A stretch of DNA of 6,437 nucleotides, from NCBI GenBank assembly GCA_937892995.1, contig CALBJS010000195.1, positions 1 to 6,437 of the forward strand, written 5' to 3'. The DNA comes from an uncultured Peptococcaceae bacterium. Lineage in GTDB: Bacteria; Bacillota; Desulfitobacteriia; Desulfitobacteriales; Syntrophobotulaceae. The notes beneath the pieces were generated by a model that saw only the letters and a program-made list of their open reading frames with translations, had not been told where the DNA came from and made no database searches. A program made the position numbers and the translations under genes. Position 1 is the first letter of the stretch, and every line of letters begins with the position of its first letter. This document shows, piece by piece, positions 1 to 5,627 of the stretch.

Positions 1-427
1 CCCCGCTAACGATAATAGACGGAAGATTCAACCTCATGGCAGCCATCAGCATACCCGGAACAACCTTATCACAGCTAGGAATAAACACTAAAGCATCCAA
101 TCCATGGGCTCTGGTCATGATCTCAATAGAATCGGCTATTAATTCCCGACTAGCTAAAGAGAAGTGCATACCAACATGTCCCATGGCAATCCCGTCACAC
201 ACGGCAATCGTTGAGAATTCCAGAGGAGTTCCTCCATTTTCCCTAACTCCGGTCTTAACAGCGTCAGCAATCTGACGCAAGTGCATATGACCAGGCACTA
301 ACTCATTAAATGAATTAACAATGCCAACTAAAGGTTTAGCAATTTCACGATCTGTTAAACCAAGTGCTTTAAAAAGAGATCTATGGGCTGCCCTGTCAAC
401 TCCCTTTTTAACTATATCACTGTTCAT
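1..427 (-). CDS. ilvD: Dihydroxy-acid dehydratase, N-terminal part (cut by window edge)
   Basis: IlvD dehydrates 2,3-dihydroxy-isovalerate and 2,3-dihydroxy-methylvalerate to the keto acids that precede valine and isoleucine; it is a cytoplasmic Fe-S enzyme. The 142 residues visible here match the family from its start: VNSFNELVPGH at 37-47, AVCDGIAMGH at 75-84 with Asp78 as likely metal ligand, SRELIADS at 93-100, and the cluster-cysteine motif SCDKVVPGM at 118-126. Residue 46 is Gly rather than the Cys found in the [2Fe-2S] type, so this resembles the E. coli-like oxygen-sensitive [4Fe-4S] class; that is inference from family knowledge. The start ATG is preceded by AAAGGA at 437-442, nine bases upstream. 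The gene lies 82 bp downstream of ilvE on the same strand with no convincing terminator between, so an ilvE-ilvD operon is likely. About three quarters of the protein lies outside the window. Confidence 0.96.
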   Translation of the reverse strand, partial: MNSDIVKKGVDRAAHRSLFKALGLTDREIAKPLVGIVNSFNELVPGHMHLRQIADAVKTGVRENGGTPLEFSTIAVCDGIAMGHVGMHFSLASRELIADSIEIMTRAHGLDALVFIPSCDKVVPGMLMAAMRLNLPSIIVSG

Positions 428-509
428 AAGGTCACTTCCTTTCACCTATCAAAATTACAAAATAATTCTCAGTTTTCTAATTTATATATTTTACAATATT
501 ATGGACTGA

Positions 510-1376
510 TTATATAAGTTCCCCTTCTCGTAGGGTAAGTTCTCTGAACTTAGTTAATAACTTCTTAAATATAGGACCTGGCTTGCCACCCGAAATAACT
601 CGAGAATCAACACATGTTACAGGAATTAGTTCCGCTGCAGTTCCTGTCAGAAAACACTCATCTGCAGTATAAACATCATGGAGAGTAAATAACTCTTCTT
701 TTGCCTGGATACCTTCTTCTTGAGCAAGACTCAGGACCGCGTCCCGGGTTATTCCTTTCAGGGCTCCAACGTAGACAGGAGGAGTCATCAATACACCATC
801 TTTAACAAGAAAAATGTTATCTCCCGTAGCTTCACAAACATAACCTTGCTGGTTTAACATTAATGCTTCCAGCACACCTGCTCTATTAGCTTCCATCTTA
901 GCCAGGATATTGTTAAGATAATTCAAAGACTTAATCCGAGAATTTAAAGCATCTACATTATTTCTACGAGTGCAAGCCGTAATCACTTCCAAACCATTCT
1001 CATACATACTCTGAGGGTAAAGTGTTATATTACTTGCAATACAAAAAATCTCGGATTTTGCACATTTTCTTGGATCTAATCCCAGGTCTCCAACACCCCT
1101 AGATACAATTAACCTAATATAAGCATCAGAAAGCTTATTTTGACGTAGAGTCTCTAGTACTACATCCATCATTTCTTGACGACTGATTTCAATGTTTAAT
1201 AGGATAGAGTCAGCGGACTCGTAAAGCCTGTCAATATGATCTTTTAATCTGAATACCTTCCCGTTATAAGCACGAATACCTTCAAAAATACCGTCTCCAT
1301 AGAGAAATCCATGATCAAAAACAGATATCTTGGCATCTTGACTCTTAACAAATTTCCCATCACAGTAAATAATCAT
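510..1376 (-). CDS. ilvE: Branched-chain amino acid aminotransferase (class IV, PLP)
   Basis: This cytoplasmic fold-type IV PLP enzyme transfers an amino group from glutamate to the keto acids of leucine, isoleucine and valine. The 288-residue length is normal. Visible landmarks are YGDGIFEGIRAY at 26-37, Arg50 in HIDRLYESA (phosphate contact in the family), Lys149 in RIKSLNYLNN as the PLP Schiff-base lysine, Glu182 in the EATGDNIF motif that contacts the pyridine nitrogen, and GTAAE at 245-249, the second phosphate loop. An in-frame ATG five codons upstream (1391) was rejected: GGAGGG at 1384-1389 lies seven bases before the ATG at 1376 and would be inside the coding sequence of the longer form. 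D-amino-acid aminotransferase and aminodeoxychorismate lyase share the fold, but the FEGIRAY and GTAAE signatures and the adjacent ilvD favour IlvE. A promoter and hairpin leader lie upstream. Confidence 0.93.
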   Translation of the reverse strand: MIIYCDGKFVKSQDAKISVFDHGFLYGDGIFEGIRAYNGKVFRLKDHIDRLYESADSILLNIEISRQEMMDVVLETLRQNKLSDAYIRLIVSRGVGDLGLDPRKCAKSEIFCIASNITLYPQSMYENGLEVITACTRRNNVDALNSRIKSLNYLNNILAKMEANRAGVLEALMLNQQGYVCEATGDNIFLVKDGVLMTPPVYVGALKGITRDAVLSLAQEEGIQAKEELFTLHDVYTADECFLTGTAAELIPVTCVDSRVISGGKPGPIFKKLLTKFRELTLREGELI

Positions 1377-1540
1377 ATAGCGTCCCTCCATAAATTCTTT
1401 TGAATCCTTTTGAAATAATTGAAACTATTTAAACTTTCTAAATAATACCTTTCTATGAAAAAAACCCGGGTAGTTCCACCTTGAAACTGTCCCGACGGGC
1501 TTACAATTAATTGAAAAACCAGAGATGTGTTATAGGACAT
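1373..1540 (-). CDS. Possible leader peptide of the ilvE operon (speculative)
   Basis: This is an unbroken 55-codon frame in the ilvE leader. It starts at ATG 1540, about ten bases after the predicted transcription start. Codons 7-13 read Leu-Val-Phe-Gln-Leu-Ile-Val, so five of seven are branched-chain residues, and they end directly before the 5' arm of a terminator-like hairpin. That arrangement resembles ribosome-mediated attenuation of branched-chain amino acid operons. Against it, no Shine-Dalgarno site precedes the ATG, and the frame does not stop before the hairpin. It runs on to a TGA that overlaps the ilvE ATG (ATGA at 1373-1376), which could instead suggest translational coupling. 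The rest of the peptide matches no family I recognise. It may be a chance frame in AT-rich DNA. Confidence 0.22.
   Translation of the reverse strand: MSYNTSLVFQLIVSPSGQFQGGTTRVFFIERYYLESLNSFNYFKRIQKNLWRDAI
1384..1389 (-). promoter_or_regulatory. Ribosome binding site that decides the ilvE start
   Basis: GGAGGG on the minus strand lies seven bases before the ATG at 1376. It places the true start at MIIYCDGK rather than at the upstream in-frame ATG at 1391, whose own second and third codons contain this site. Confidence 0.85.
1458..1502 (-). terminator. Terminator-like hairpin in the ilvE leader (candidate attenuator)
   Basis: Read on the minus strand, AAGCCCG (1502-1496) can pair with CGGGTTT (1468-1462), leading into a run of seven T (1464-1458). 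Inside, GTTTC (1487-1483) pairs with GGAAC (1477-1473). A competing inner pairing is CGGG (1494-1491) with CCCG (1470-1467), which shares two bases with the outer stem. The hairpin lies after the predicted ilvE promoter and about 80 bases before the ilvE start, so it would end transcription before the gene unless it is prevented. That position suggests attenuation. It is not followed by a T run on the plus strand. Confidence 0.6.
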
Positions 1541-1556
1541 AATTATTTTATACTTA

Positions 1557-1585
1557 AGTGTATATGCTACAGTTACAAGTGTCAA
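1557..1585 (-). promoter_or_regulatory. Predicted sigma-A promoter of the ilvE-ilvD operon
   Basis: A perfect -35 TTGACA (1585-1580) and -10 TACACT (1562-1557, four of six consensus bases) are separated by 17 bp. The predicted start is near 1550, giving a leader of about 175 nt before ilvE. A second TTGACA on this strand (1654-1649) overlaps the hom -35 box but has no good -10 partner. Confidence 0.6.
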
Positions 1586-1647
1586 GATAGCTTTATAAAT
1601 AAACTTTACCTTATATATTACTTTTTTTTATTATGCAAAAATAATCC

Positions 1648-1676
1648 TTGTCAAATTTAATAAGGGTTGGTATAAT
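1648..1676 (+). promoter_or_regulatory. Predicted sigma-A promoter of hom-thrB
   Basis: TTGTCA (1648-1653) and a perfect TATAAT (1671-1676) are separated by exactly 17 bp. The predicted start near 1683 leaves a leader of about 44 nt, too short for an attenuator or riboswitch. The promoter faces away from the ilvE promoter. The roughly 60 bp between the two -35 boxes is AT-rich and includes the inverted repeat TTATT/AATAA just upstream of this -35, a possible but unproven operator. Confidence 0.82.
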
Positions 1677-1726
1677 GTCCACTGTGAAAATACAATTGTT
1701 CATCCACTGAGGATAGGAGGTTATTT

Positions 1727-3016
1727 ATGAAAAAGATAACTATTGGATTATTAGGATTTGGTACCGTAGGTTGCGGAGTAGCTTCAATTCTGATAAATAA
1801 CCGTTATGACATCAATACCCGAACGAATACGGATCTATCTATAAAGAAAGCTTTAGTCCGCAATCTTCTTAAGGAAAGACCTTACTGCGAGGGCATTCAG
1901 CTTTCTGACAATCCTGATGATATTATTAAAGACCCCGATATTGACATAGTTGTAGAGGTGATGGGTGGAATAGAGCCTGCACGCTCATTAATCCTGGCAG
2001 CCTTAAATAATGGCAAAAATGTGGTTACAGCAAATAAAGATCTGCTTGCTGTTCACGGTTATGAATTATTTGCTACTGCCGAAGAAAATGGACGTGATCT
2101 GTACTTTGAAGCGAGTGTAGCGGGAGGAGTTCCAATTATTTCAGCTATAAGACAATCCTTTACCGCCAACAAAATATCCTCACTAATTGGAATCATTAAT
2201 GGTACTACCAACTACATTTTATCGGCTATGACAGATCAAGGTCGTGATTTTTCAGACGTTCTTCTCGAAGCTCAAGAAATGGGATACGCCGAGGCAGATC
2301 CTACCTCGGATGTTGAAGGCCTTGATGCGGCACGGAAGCTTGCTATACTTTCTTCCCTGGCTTTTAATACCAGGGTTACATTTAACGATGTTTTTTCAGA
2401 GGGTATATCAAAGGTTTCTCCGGCCGACATCAAGTATGCTGAAGAACTAGGCTGTGTAATTAAGCTTCTAGCCATAGCTAAAAATCAAGATGATGGAATA
2501 GAAGCAAGGGTGCACCCCGCCTTACTTCCCAAAGAACATCCCCTGGCTACAGTAAATGGTGTTTATAATGCTATTTTTGTTGTAGGTGACGCCGTAGGGG
2601 AAACCATGTTTTATGGTAAAGGTGCCGGATCATTACCTACCGGGAGTGCCGTAGTATCAGATATCGTTGAGATTGTTAGAAATATGACTGCAGGCTCCGA
2701 AGGATCACTAAACTGTAATTGTTATCGGAACTATCCAATAAAATCAGCAGATAGTTTTACTACTGGTTATTATATAAGGCTTAAGGTCAAGGATGAACCT
2801 AGAGTATTTGCTACCCTAGCCCTGTTCTTTGCTGAAGCCGGCATAAGTTTTAATTCAATTATTCAGAAACCGCGCTCTAATAAGAATGCGGAAATCGTTC
2901 TCGTGACCCACCCCTGTAAAGAAGGCCAACTCCGTCAGGCACTTGATTCTCTTAACTCCTACAGTAAACTTGACAAAATATATAATGTGATCCGTCTAGA
3001 AACAAACGAAATCTAA
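1727..3016 (+). CDS. hom: Homoserine dehydrogenase with ACT domain
   Basis: Hom reduces aspartate semialdehyde to homoserine with NAD(P)H, the branch point to threonine and methionine. It is cytoplasmic and usually oligomeric. The 429-residue length is typical of the monofunctional Firmicutes form. Seen in order: the Rossmann nucleotide loop GFGTVGCGV at 10-18, GGIEPA at 80-85, TANK at 102-105 with probable catalytic Lys105, NGTTNYIL at 158-165, and the family signature around 186-204, where Glu189, Asp200 and Lys204 correspond by spacing to the yeast catalytic residues Glu208, Asp219 and Lys223. Residues from about 349 to 425 form an ACT domain (YYIRLKVKDEPRVFATL onward), which in this family commonly mediates threonine feedback inhibition. 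AGGAGG at 1715-1720 lies six bases before the ATG. A strong promoter precedes it. thrB follows after 183 bp; no aspartokinase domain is fused. Confidence 0.97.
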   Translation: MKKITIGLLGFGTVGCGVASILINNRYDINTRTNTDLSIKKALVRNLLKERPYCEGIQLSDNPDDIIKDPDIDIVVEVMGGIEPARSLILAALNNGKNVVTANKDLLAVHGYELFATAEENGRDLYFEASVAGGVPIISAIRQSFTANKISSLIGIINGTTNYILSAMTDQGRDFSDVLLEAQEMGYAEADPTSDVEGLDAARKLAILSSLAFNTRVTFNDVFSEGISKVSPADIKYAEELGCVIKLLAIAKNQDDGIEARVHPALLPKEHPLATVNGVYNAIFVVGDAVGETMFYGKGAGSLPTGSAVVSDIVEIVRNMTAGSEGSLNCNCYRNYPIKSADSFTTGYYIRLKVKDEPRVFATLALFFAEAGISFNSIIQKPRSNKNAEIVLVTHPCKEGQLRQALDSLNSYSKLDKIYNVIRLETNEI

Positions 3017-3109
3017 AAATATTAGATAAGAATCACTATCATTGTTTACTTTCAGGAGCGTTTGTAATAAGATTTATTAGTTGCCCACTTTTTTAACTTT
3101 ACTATGCCT

Positions 3110-3136
3110 TAGACATTATTACAACGGCATTATAAA
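3110..3136 (+). promoter_or_regulatory. Weak candidate internal promoter before thrB
   Basis: TAGACA (3110-3115) and TATAAA (3131-3136) each match five of six consensus bases, but the spacer is only 15 bp. The hom-thrB gap (3017-3199) is AT-rich and holds no convincing terminator, so thrB is probably also read from the hom promoter. Confidence 0.25.
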
Positions 3137-3189
3137 TGTTTATGTTAAATGAAGCTCTCACTTATAAGAATTAATATCTACCAGAATAC

Positions 3190-3194
3190 GGAGG
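3190..3194 (+). promoter_or_regulatory. Ribosome binding site that decides the thrB start
   Basis: GGAGG lies five bases before the ATG at 3200. An in-frame ATG at 3149 would add 17 residues that are not part of the kinase fold and has no comparable site upstream. Confidence 0.85.
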
Positions 3195-3199
3195 AAAAG

Positions 3200-4099
3200 A
3201 TGTTTCAAGTAAAAGTACCTGCAACTTCAGCCAATCTCGGTCCTGGATTCGACTGTATGGGACTTGCCGTTAAACTTTATAATTATTTTAAAGCGGAAGA
3301 AAACGATAAATTAGAATTTTATCTTAAGGGAACCTATACCGCCAATATTCCAACAGATCAAAATAATCTATTGTGGAAAACCGCCTGTATCCTTTGGGAG
3401 CGAATTGGTTTTAGCCCCAAGCCATTAAAGCTTACTTTCGAAAGCCATGTTCCTCCTGCCAGAGGACTAGGAAGCAGTTCTACAGCCGTGGTAGCAGGTT
3501 TAATGATAGCTAATGCTGTCGCAGGTTACCCTCTGGAACGTTTTGATCTTCTCAAAATTGCTACTGAAATTGAAGGCCACCCTGATAACGTCACACCCGC
3601 GATCTATGGTGGCATTACCCTAACTATCATGAATGAAAATAGTCTTCTTCCGAGGGTTTTAACTAAAAATCCTTTATTCAAGGCAGTAGTAGTCATCCCG
3701 GATCTCTTAGTGGAAACTGAAAAAGCACGAGAAATTCTTCCTTCCTCCGTGTCTAGAAAAGATGTCATTTTCAATTCTTCCAGAGTAGGCCTTCTGGTAG
3801 ACGCTTTTATCAATCAAGAATATAATCTATTATCTATAGCAACCCAAGATAAAATCCATCAAAATCAACGGGCATCTTTAATACCGGGGATGCCGGAAGC
3901 ACTAGCTTCTGCTGTCCGGTCCGGGGCCTATGGAGCCGCTCTAAGCGGTTCAGGTCCTACCCTTCTGGCCTTCTGTTCTTCTGGTTCAGCACAACCGGTA
4001 GGTGAAAATATGCAAAAAGCTCTCGCTGACAATTTTATAGAATCAACATGTTTAACTCTAGATATTGACTCAGATGGAGCTGTCTTAACCAAAATTTGA
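3200..4099 (+). CDS. thrB: Homoserine kinase (GHMP family)
   Basis: ThrB phosphorylates homoserine with ATP to give O-phosphohomoserine, the substrate of threonine synthase. It is a cytoplasmic GHMP kinase. The 299 residues from this start match the usual length of about 300. GHMP motifs are in order: motif 1 at the N-terminus, VKVPATSANLGPGFD at 4-18; motif 2, the glycine-rich phosphate loop PPARGLGSSSTAVVAG at 85-100; EGHPDN at 125-130, with Glu125 as the likely magnesium ligand; and motif 3, GAALSGSGPTLLAF at 245-258. The P-A-T-S-A-N-L-G-P-G-F-D start and EGHPDN distinguish it from mevalonate, galactose and ispE kinases. It lies 183 bp downstream of hom on the same strand and ends shortly before a strong terminator. 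Threonine synthase, often found between hom and thrB in Firmicutes, is not in this window. Confidence 0.97.
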   Translation: MFQVKVPATSANLGPGFDCMGLAVKLYNYFKAEENDKLEFYLKGTYTANIPTDQNNLLWKTACILWERIGFSPKPLKLTFESHVPPARGLGSSSTAVVAGLMIANAVAGYPLERFDLLKIATEIEGHPDNVTPAIYGGITLTIMNENSLLPRVLTKNPLFKAVVVIPDLLVETEKAREILPSSVSRKDVIFNSSRVGLLVDAFINQEYNLLSIATQDKIHQNQRASLIPGMPEALASAVRSGAYGAALSGSGPTLLAFCSSGSAQPVGENMQKALADNFIESTCLTLDIDSDGAVLTKI

Positions 4100-4156
4100 A
4101 CCAAAATCTACCCATAAGAAATTCACATGCTAAAACTTGAAAACTTATCCACCTTC

Positions 4157-4191
4157 ACCTCTCTGATAGCAATAATTCGGGGAGGTTTTTT
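4157..4191 (+). terminator. Rho-independent terminator of hom-thrB
   Basis: ACCTCTCTGA (4157-4166) pairs with TCGGGGAGGT (4177-4186) over ten base pairs including two G-T wobbles, around a ten-base loop. A run of six T follows at 4186-4191. It lies 57 bp after the thrB stop. No T run follows it on the minus strand, so it serves the rightward transcript. Confidence 0.88.
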
Positions 4192-4246
4192 ACGCCTTAA
4201 ACCTCACAGTAATCGCGTCTTTTATCCAAAAGTGTAACTTCTTTTA

Positions 4247-4264
4247 GTGTGGCGGCTTCGCCTT
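4247..4264. repeat. 18-bp direct repeat, left copy
   Basis: GTGTGGCGGCTTCGCCTT, identical to 4380-4397. It contains a small palindrome, GGCG-GCTT-CGCC. It is GC-rich compared with the surrounding AT-rich DNA. Confidence 0.9.
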
Positions 4265-4325
4265 GACGTCTATGGATGATCTAATGCCACGGTGCCAAGG
4301 ATGGCGAGAAGCGGCAACATCTTCG

Positions 4326-4369
4326 TTATTTTACTTATGCCGTGTTTAAACCTGAATGCCGTAAAATAA
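4326..4369. repeat. 9-bp inverted repeat spanning the transglycosylase stop
   Basis: TTATTTTAC at 4326-4334 and GTAAAATAA at 4361-4369 are perfect inverted copies separated by 26 bp. The stop codon of the transglycosylase (TAA, 4337-4335 on the minus strand) lies in the loop. There is no T run positioned to make it a standard terminator for the leftward transcript. Confidence 0.6.
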
Positions 4370-4961
4370 TCTGATTTCTGTGTGGCGGCTTCGCCTTAGC
4401 ATATAATTCGGAATACTTTTCGTAAGAGTCCAGGACTTTAAGTACATATTCCCTAGTTTCTTTAAATGGTATGTCTTCTATTAAATAGGTATTATAACTT
4501 CGGGCTGAAGTCTTAAGCCATTTCGTAACTCTACCGCTACCCGCGTTATAGGCCGCAAGTACCAGAATACTATTTCCGGCAAACTCTTTGTTAAGAGCAG
4601 AAAGATACCATGTTCCATACCGAATATTATCCTCAGGTTTTGTCAGATCAATATCTTCAAAACTGTCATTTAGCCAAACAGATATTTCTCTAGCTGTTTC
4701 AGGCATTAATTGCATTAACCCAATAGCCCCCTTATGTGAATTAGATCTGCGGTTAAAATGACTCTCTTCTCTAATAACAGAGATTACCAAGAGAGGATCA
4801 ACTCCATATGAAGAGGCATATTTCTCTACAATTTGTTTATACGGATAAGGGTAGAATATTTTCCCAAGAACATCAGATTTAAAAACCCCAAAAACAAATA
4901 ATAACAAAAAAAACATTGTTACAAACTTAACAGCTCTTTTATTCCTAATATACAAATACAT
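4335..4961 (-). CDS. Small membrane-anchored lytic transglycosylase (SLT domain)
   Basis: This lysozyme-fold enzyme would cleave the MurNAc-GlcNAc bond of peptidoglycan to a 1,6-anhydro product. From the ATG at 4961 it has 208 residues. There is a short charged N-terminus, one hydrophobic segment at about 11-27 (membrane anchor or uncleaved signal), then an SLT domain from about 41 to 180. Domain landmarks are IREESHF at 63-69 with catalytic Glu66, GLMQLMP at 81-87, NIRYGTWYL at 112-120 and AAYNAG at 136-141. The start is uncertain: a TTG at 4964 is in frame, and the nearest Shine-Dalgarno-like bases (TTAGGA) sit unusually close. Residues 189-208 are encoded by the repeat-like element; KAKPPH (189-194) is exactly the 18-bp repeat, so the natural C-terminus may have been replaced. 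It lies 64 bp downstream of coaE on the same strand. Confidence 0.9.
   Translation of the reverse strand: MYLYIRNKRAVKFVTMFFLLLFVFGVFKSDVLGKIFYPYPYKQIVEKYASSYGVDPLLVISVIREESHFNRRSNSHKGAIGLMQLMPETAREISVWLNDSFEDIDLTKPEDNIRYGTWYLSALNKEFAGNSILVLAAYNAGSGRVTKWLKTSARSYNTYLIEDIPFKETREYVLKVLDSYEKYSELYAKAKPPHRNQIILRHSGLNTA
4380..4397. repeat. 18-bp direct repeat, right copy, inside a coding region
   Basis: Identical to 4247-4264. On the minus strand it encodes residues 189-194 (KAKPPH) of the lytic transglycosylase, close to its C-terminus. Confidence 0.9.
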
Positions 4962-4985
4962 CAATCCTAATTTTCAAAATTACTT

Positions 4986-5012
4986 ATTATATAATTTATT
5001 ATGCAAAAGCAA
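4986..5012 (-). promoter_or_regulatory. Weak candidate promoter of the lytic transglycosylase
   Basis: A perfect -10 TATAAT (4991-4986) follows TTGCTT (5012-5007) with a short spacer of 15 bp. An alternative pair is TTGACT (5029-5024, overlapping the coaE stop) with CATAAT (5003-4998), but that spacer is 20 bp. The gene may also be read through from coaE, since no terminator is seen in the gap. Confidence 0.35.
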
Positions 5013-5025
5013 GACGTTTTAGTAG

Positions 5026-5619
5026 TCAAGGTTTTTTCTTGAATTCTTCCCATATTATCGATAACTGTTTTTCTGTTTCACTCCAGTTCCCCGAGTTATC
5101 TATCACCCTATCAGCTTTTTTGATCTTTTCATCTAAAAGCATTTGGGAGAATATTCTCTGCCCGGCTTCCTCCACAATCAATCCATTTCTTTGCATCAGC
5201 CTTTGAATTTGGATATTCATCGGAACATATACAACCCAAACCTCATCCACATACTTATCCCAATCTTTTTCCAGTAAAAGTGGAATATCTAAGATTATCA
5301 GTTCCTCATTTTTTAGTTGTGAGATCCTACATTTTTCCATCATCTTTTTTAAGACGAAAGGGTGAATGATTTTTTCCAGCTTATTCTTCGCCTTAACATC
5401 ATCAAAAACCGTATTTGCTAAAAAAGCACGATTTATTTTGTTGTTTTCTATATACTCTCTACCAAAGACTTCTTCTACTTTCGAAACCATAAAGGGTTTT
5501 GAATATAGTTCATGGACAGCATTATCTGCATCAAAAACCGTAATCCCTTTATCTGCAAACCATTTAGCAACACTAGTTTTCCCGCTAGCTATACCTCCAG
5601 TAAGTCCTATCTTTAACAT
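5026..5619 (-). CDS. coaE: Dephospho-CoA kinase
   Basis: CoaE phosphorylates the 3'-hydroxyl of the ribose of dephospho-CoA with ATP, the last step of coenzyme A synthesis in the cytoplasm. The 197-residue length is typical. Motifs seen are the P-loop GGIASGKT at 8-15, DAD at 30-32 (the catalytic and substrate-site aspartates of the family), IIHPFV at 84-89, DIPLLLEKDW at 111-120, QRLMQRNGL at 139-147 in the lid region, and ADRVIDNSG at 169-177. The sequence GAGGTG ends four bases before the ATG. The upstream ABC-F gene stops eight bases earlier on the same strand, so the two are probably co-transcribed. The lytic transglycosylase lies 64 bp downstream. Nothing appears truncated or unusual in the protein. 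Confidence 0.97.
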   Translation of the reverse strand: MLKIGLTGGIASGKTSVAKWFADKGITVFDADNAVHELYSKPFMVSKVEEVFGREYIENNKINRAFLANTVFDDVKAKNKLEKIIHPFVLKKMMEKCRISQLKNEELIILDIPLLLEKDWDKYVDEVWVVYVPMNIQIQRLMQRNGLIVEEAGQRIFSQMLLDEKIKKADRVIDNSGNWSETEKQLSIIWEEFKKKP

Positions 5620-5627
5620 ATAACACC

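Larger units (their letters stand above)
4247..4397. repeat. Structured repeat-like element between two 18-bp direct copies
   Basis: This 151-bp segment is bounded by two identical 18-bp direct repeats. Between them are several potential hairpins: GCCA-AGGA-TGGC at 4294-4305, TGCC (4285-4288) with GGCA (4313-4316), and TTATTTTAC (4326-4334) with GTAAAATAA (4361-4369). The direct repeat ATGCCGT occurs at 4337-4343 and 4356-4362. This combination resembles small non-coding interspersed repeats or MITE-like elements rather than a gene. It begins in the thrB-transglycosylase gap and its right part is the 3' end of the transglycosylase reading frame. No transposase is present. A small ORF on the plus strand (from ATG 4272, about 25 codons) has no ribosome binding site. 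Copy number elsewhere in the genome cannot be judged from this window. Confidence 0.5.

Noticed and set aside
36..509. Plus-strand open frames opposite ilvD and its upstream region
   Set aside because: They are antisense shadows of a clear ilvD coding sequence and of AT-rich intergenic DNA, with no family resemblance.
1377..1391. Longer ilvE start at ATG 1391
   Set aside because: The ribosome binding site GGAGGG would lie within the coding sequence, and the ATG at 1376 has ideal spacing and fits the family N-terminus.
1458..1502. T-box antiterminator in the ilvE leader, suggested by AAGGTGGAAC followed by CCCGGG and a T run
   Set aside because: The consensus AGGGTGGNACCGCG is only partly matched. 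There is no downstream CCCT-type arm to complete an antiterminator before the T run. The leader of about 175 nt lacks a recognisable Stem I with specifier loop.
1627..1640. 14-bp sequence TTTATTATGCAAAA shared with 4995-5008, both upstream of genes
   Set aside because: It is AT-rich, and a single chance match of this length is not surprising in 6.4 kb. It overlaps -10-like sequences, which explains part of the likeness.
3022..3040. Fur-box-like sequence just after the hom stop (TTAGATAAGAATCACTATC)
   Set aside because: By eye 13 of 19 positions agree with the E. coli consensus, but the region is AT-rich, the first half does not match, no good promoter is positioned with it, and thrB has no iron link.
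3149..3199. Longer thrB start at ATG 3149
   Set aside because: The extra 17 residues precede the conserved GHMP N-terminus, and the strong GGAGG site at 3190-3194 points to ATG 3200.
4272..4349. Small plus-strand ORF of about 25 codons inside the repeat element
   Set aside because: It has no ribosome binding site and lies within structured repeat DNA; there is no support for translation.
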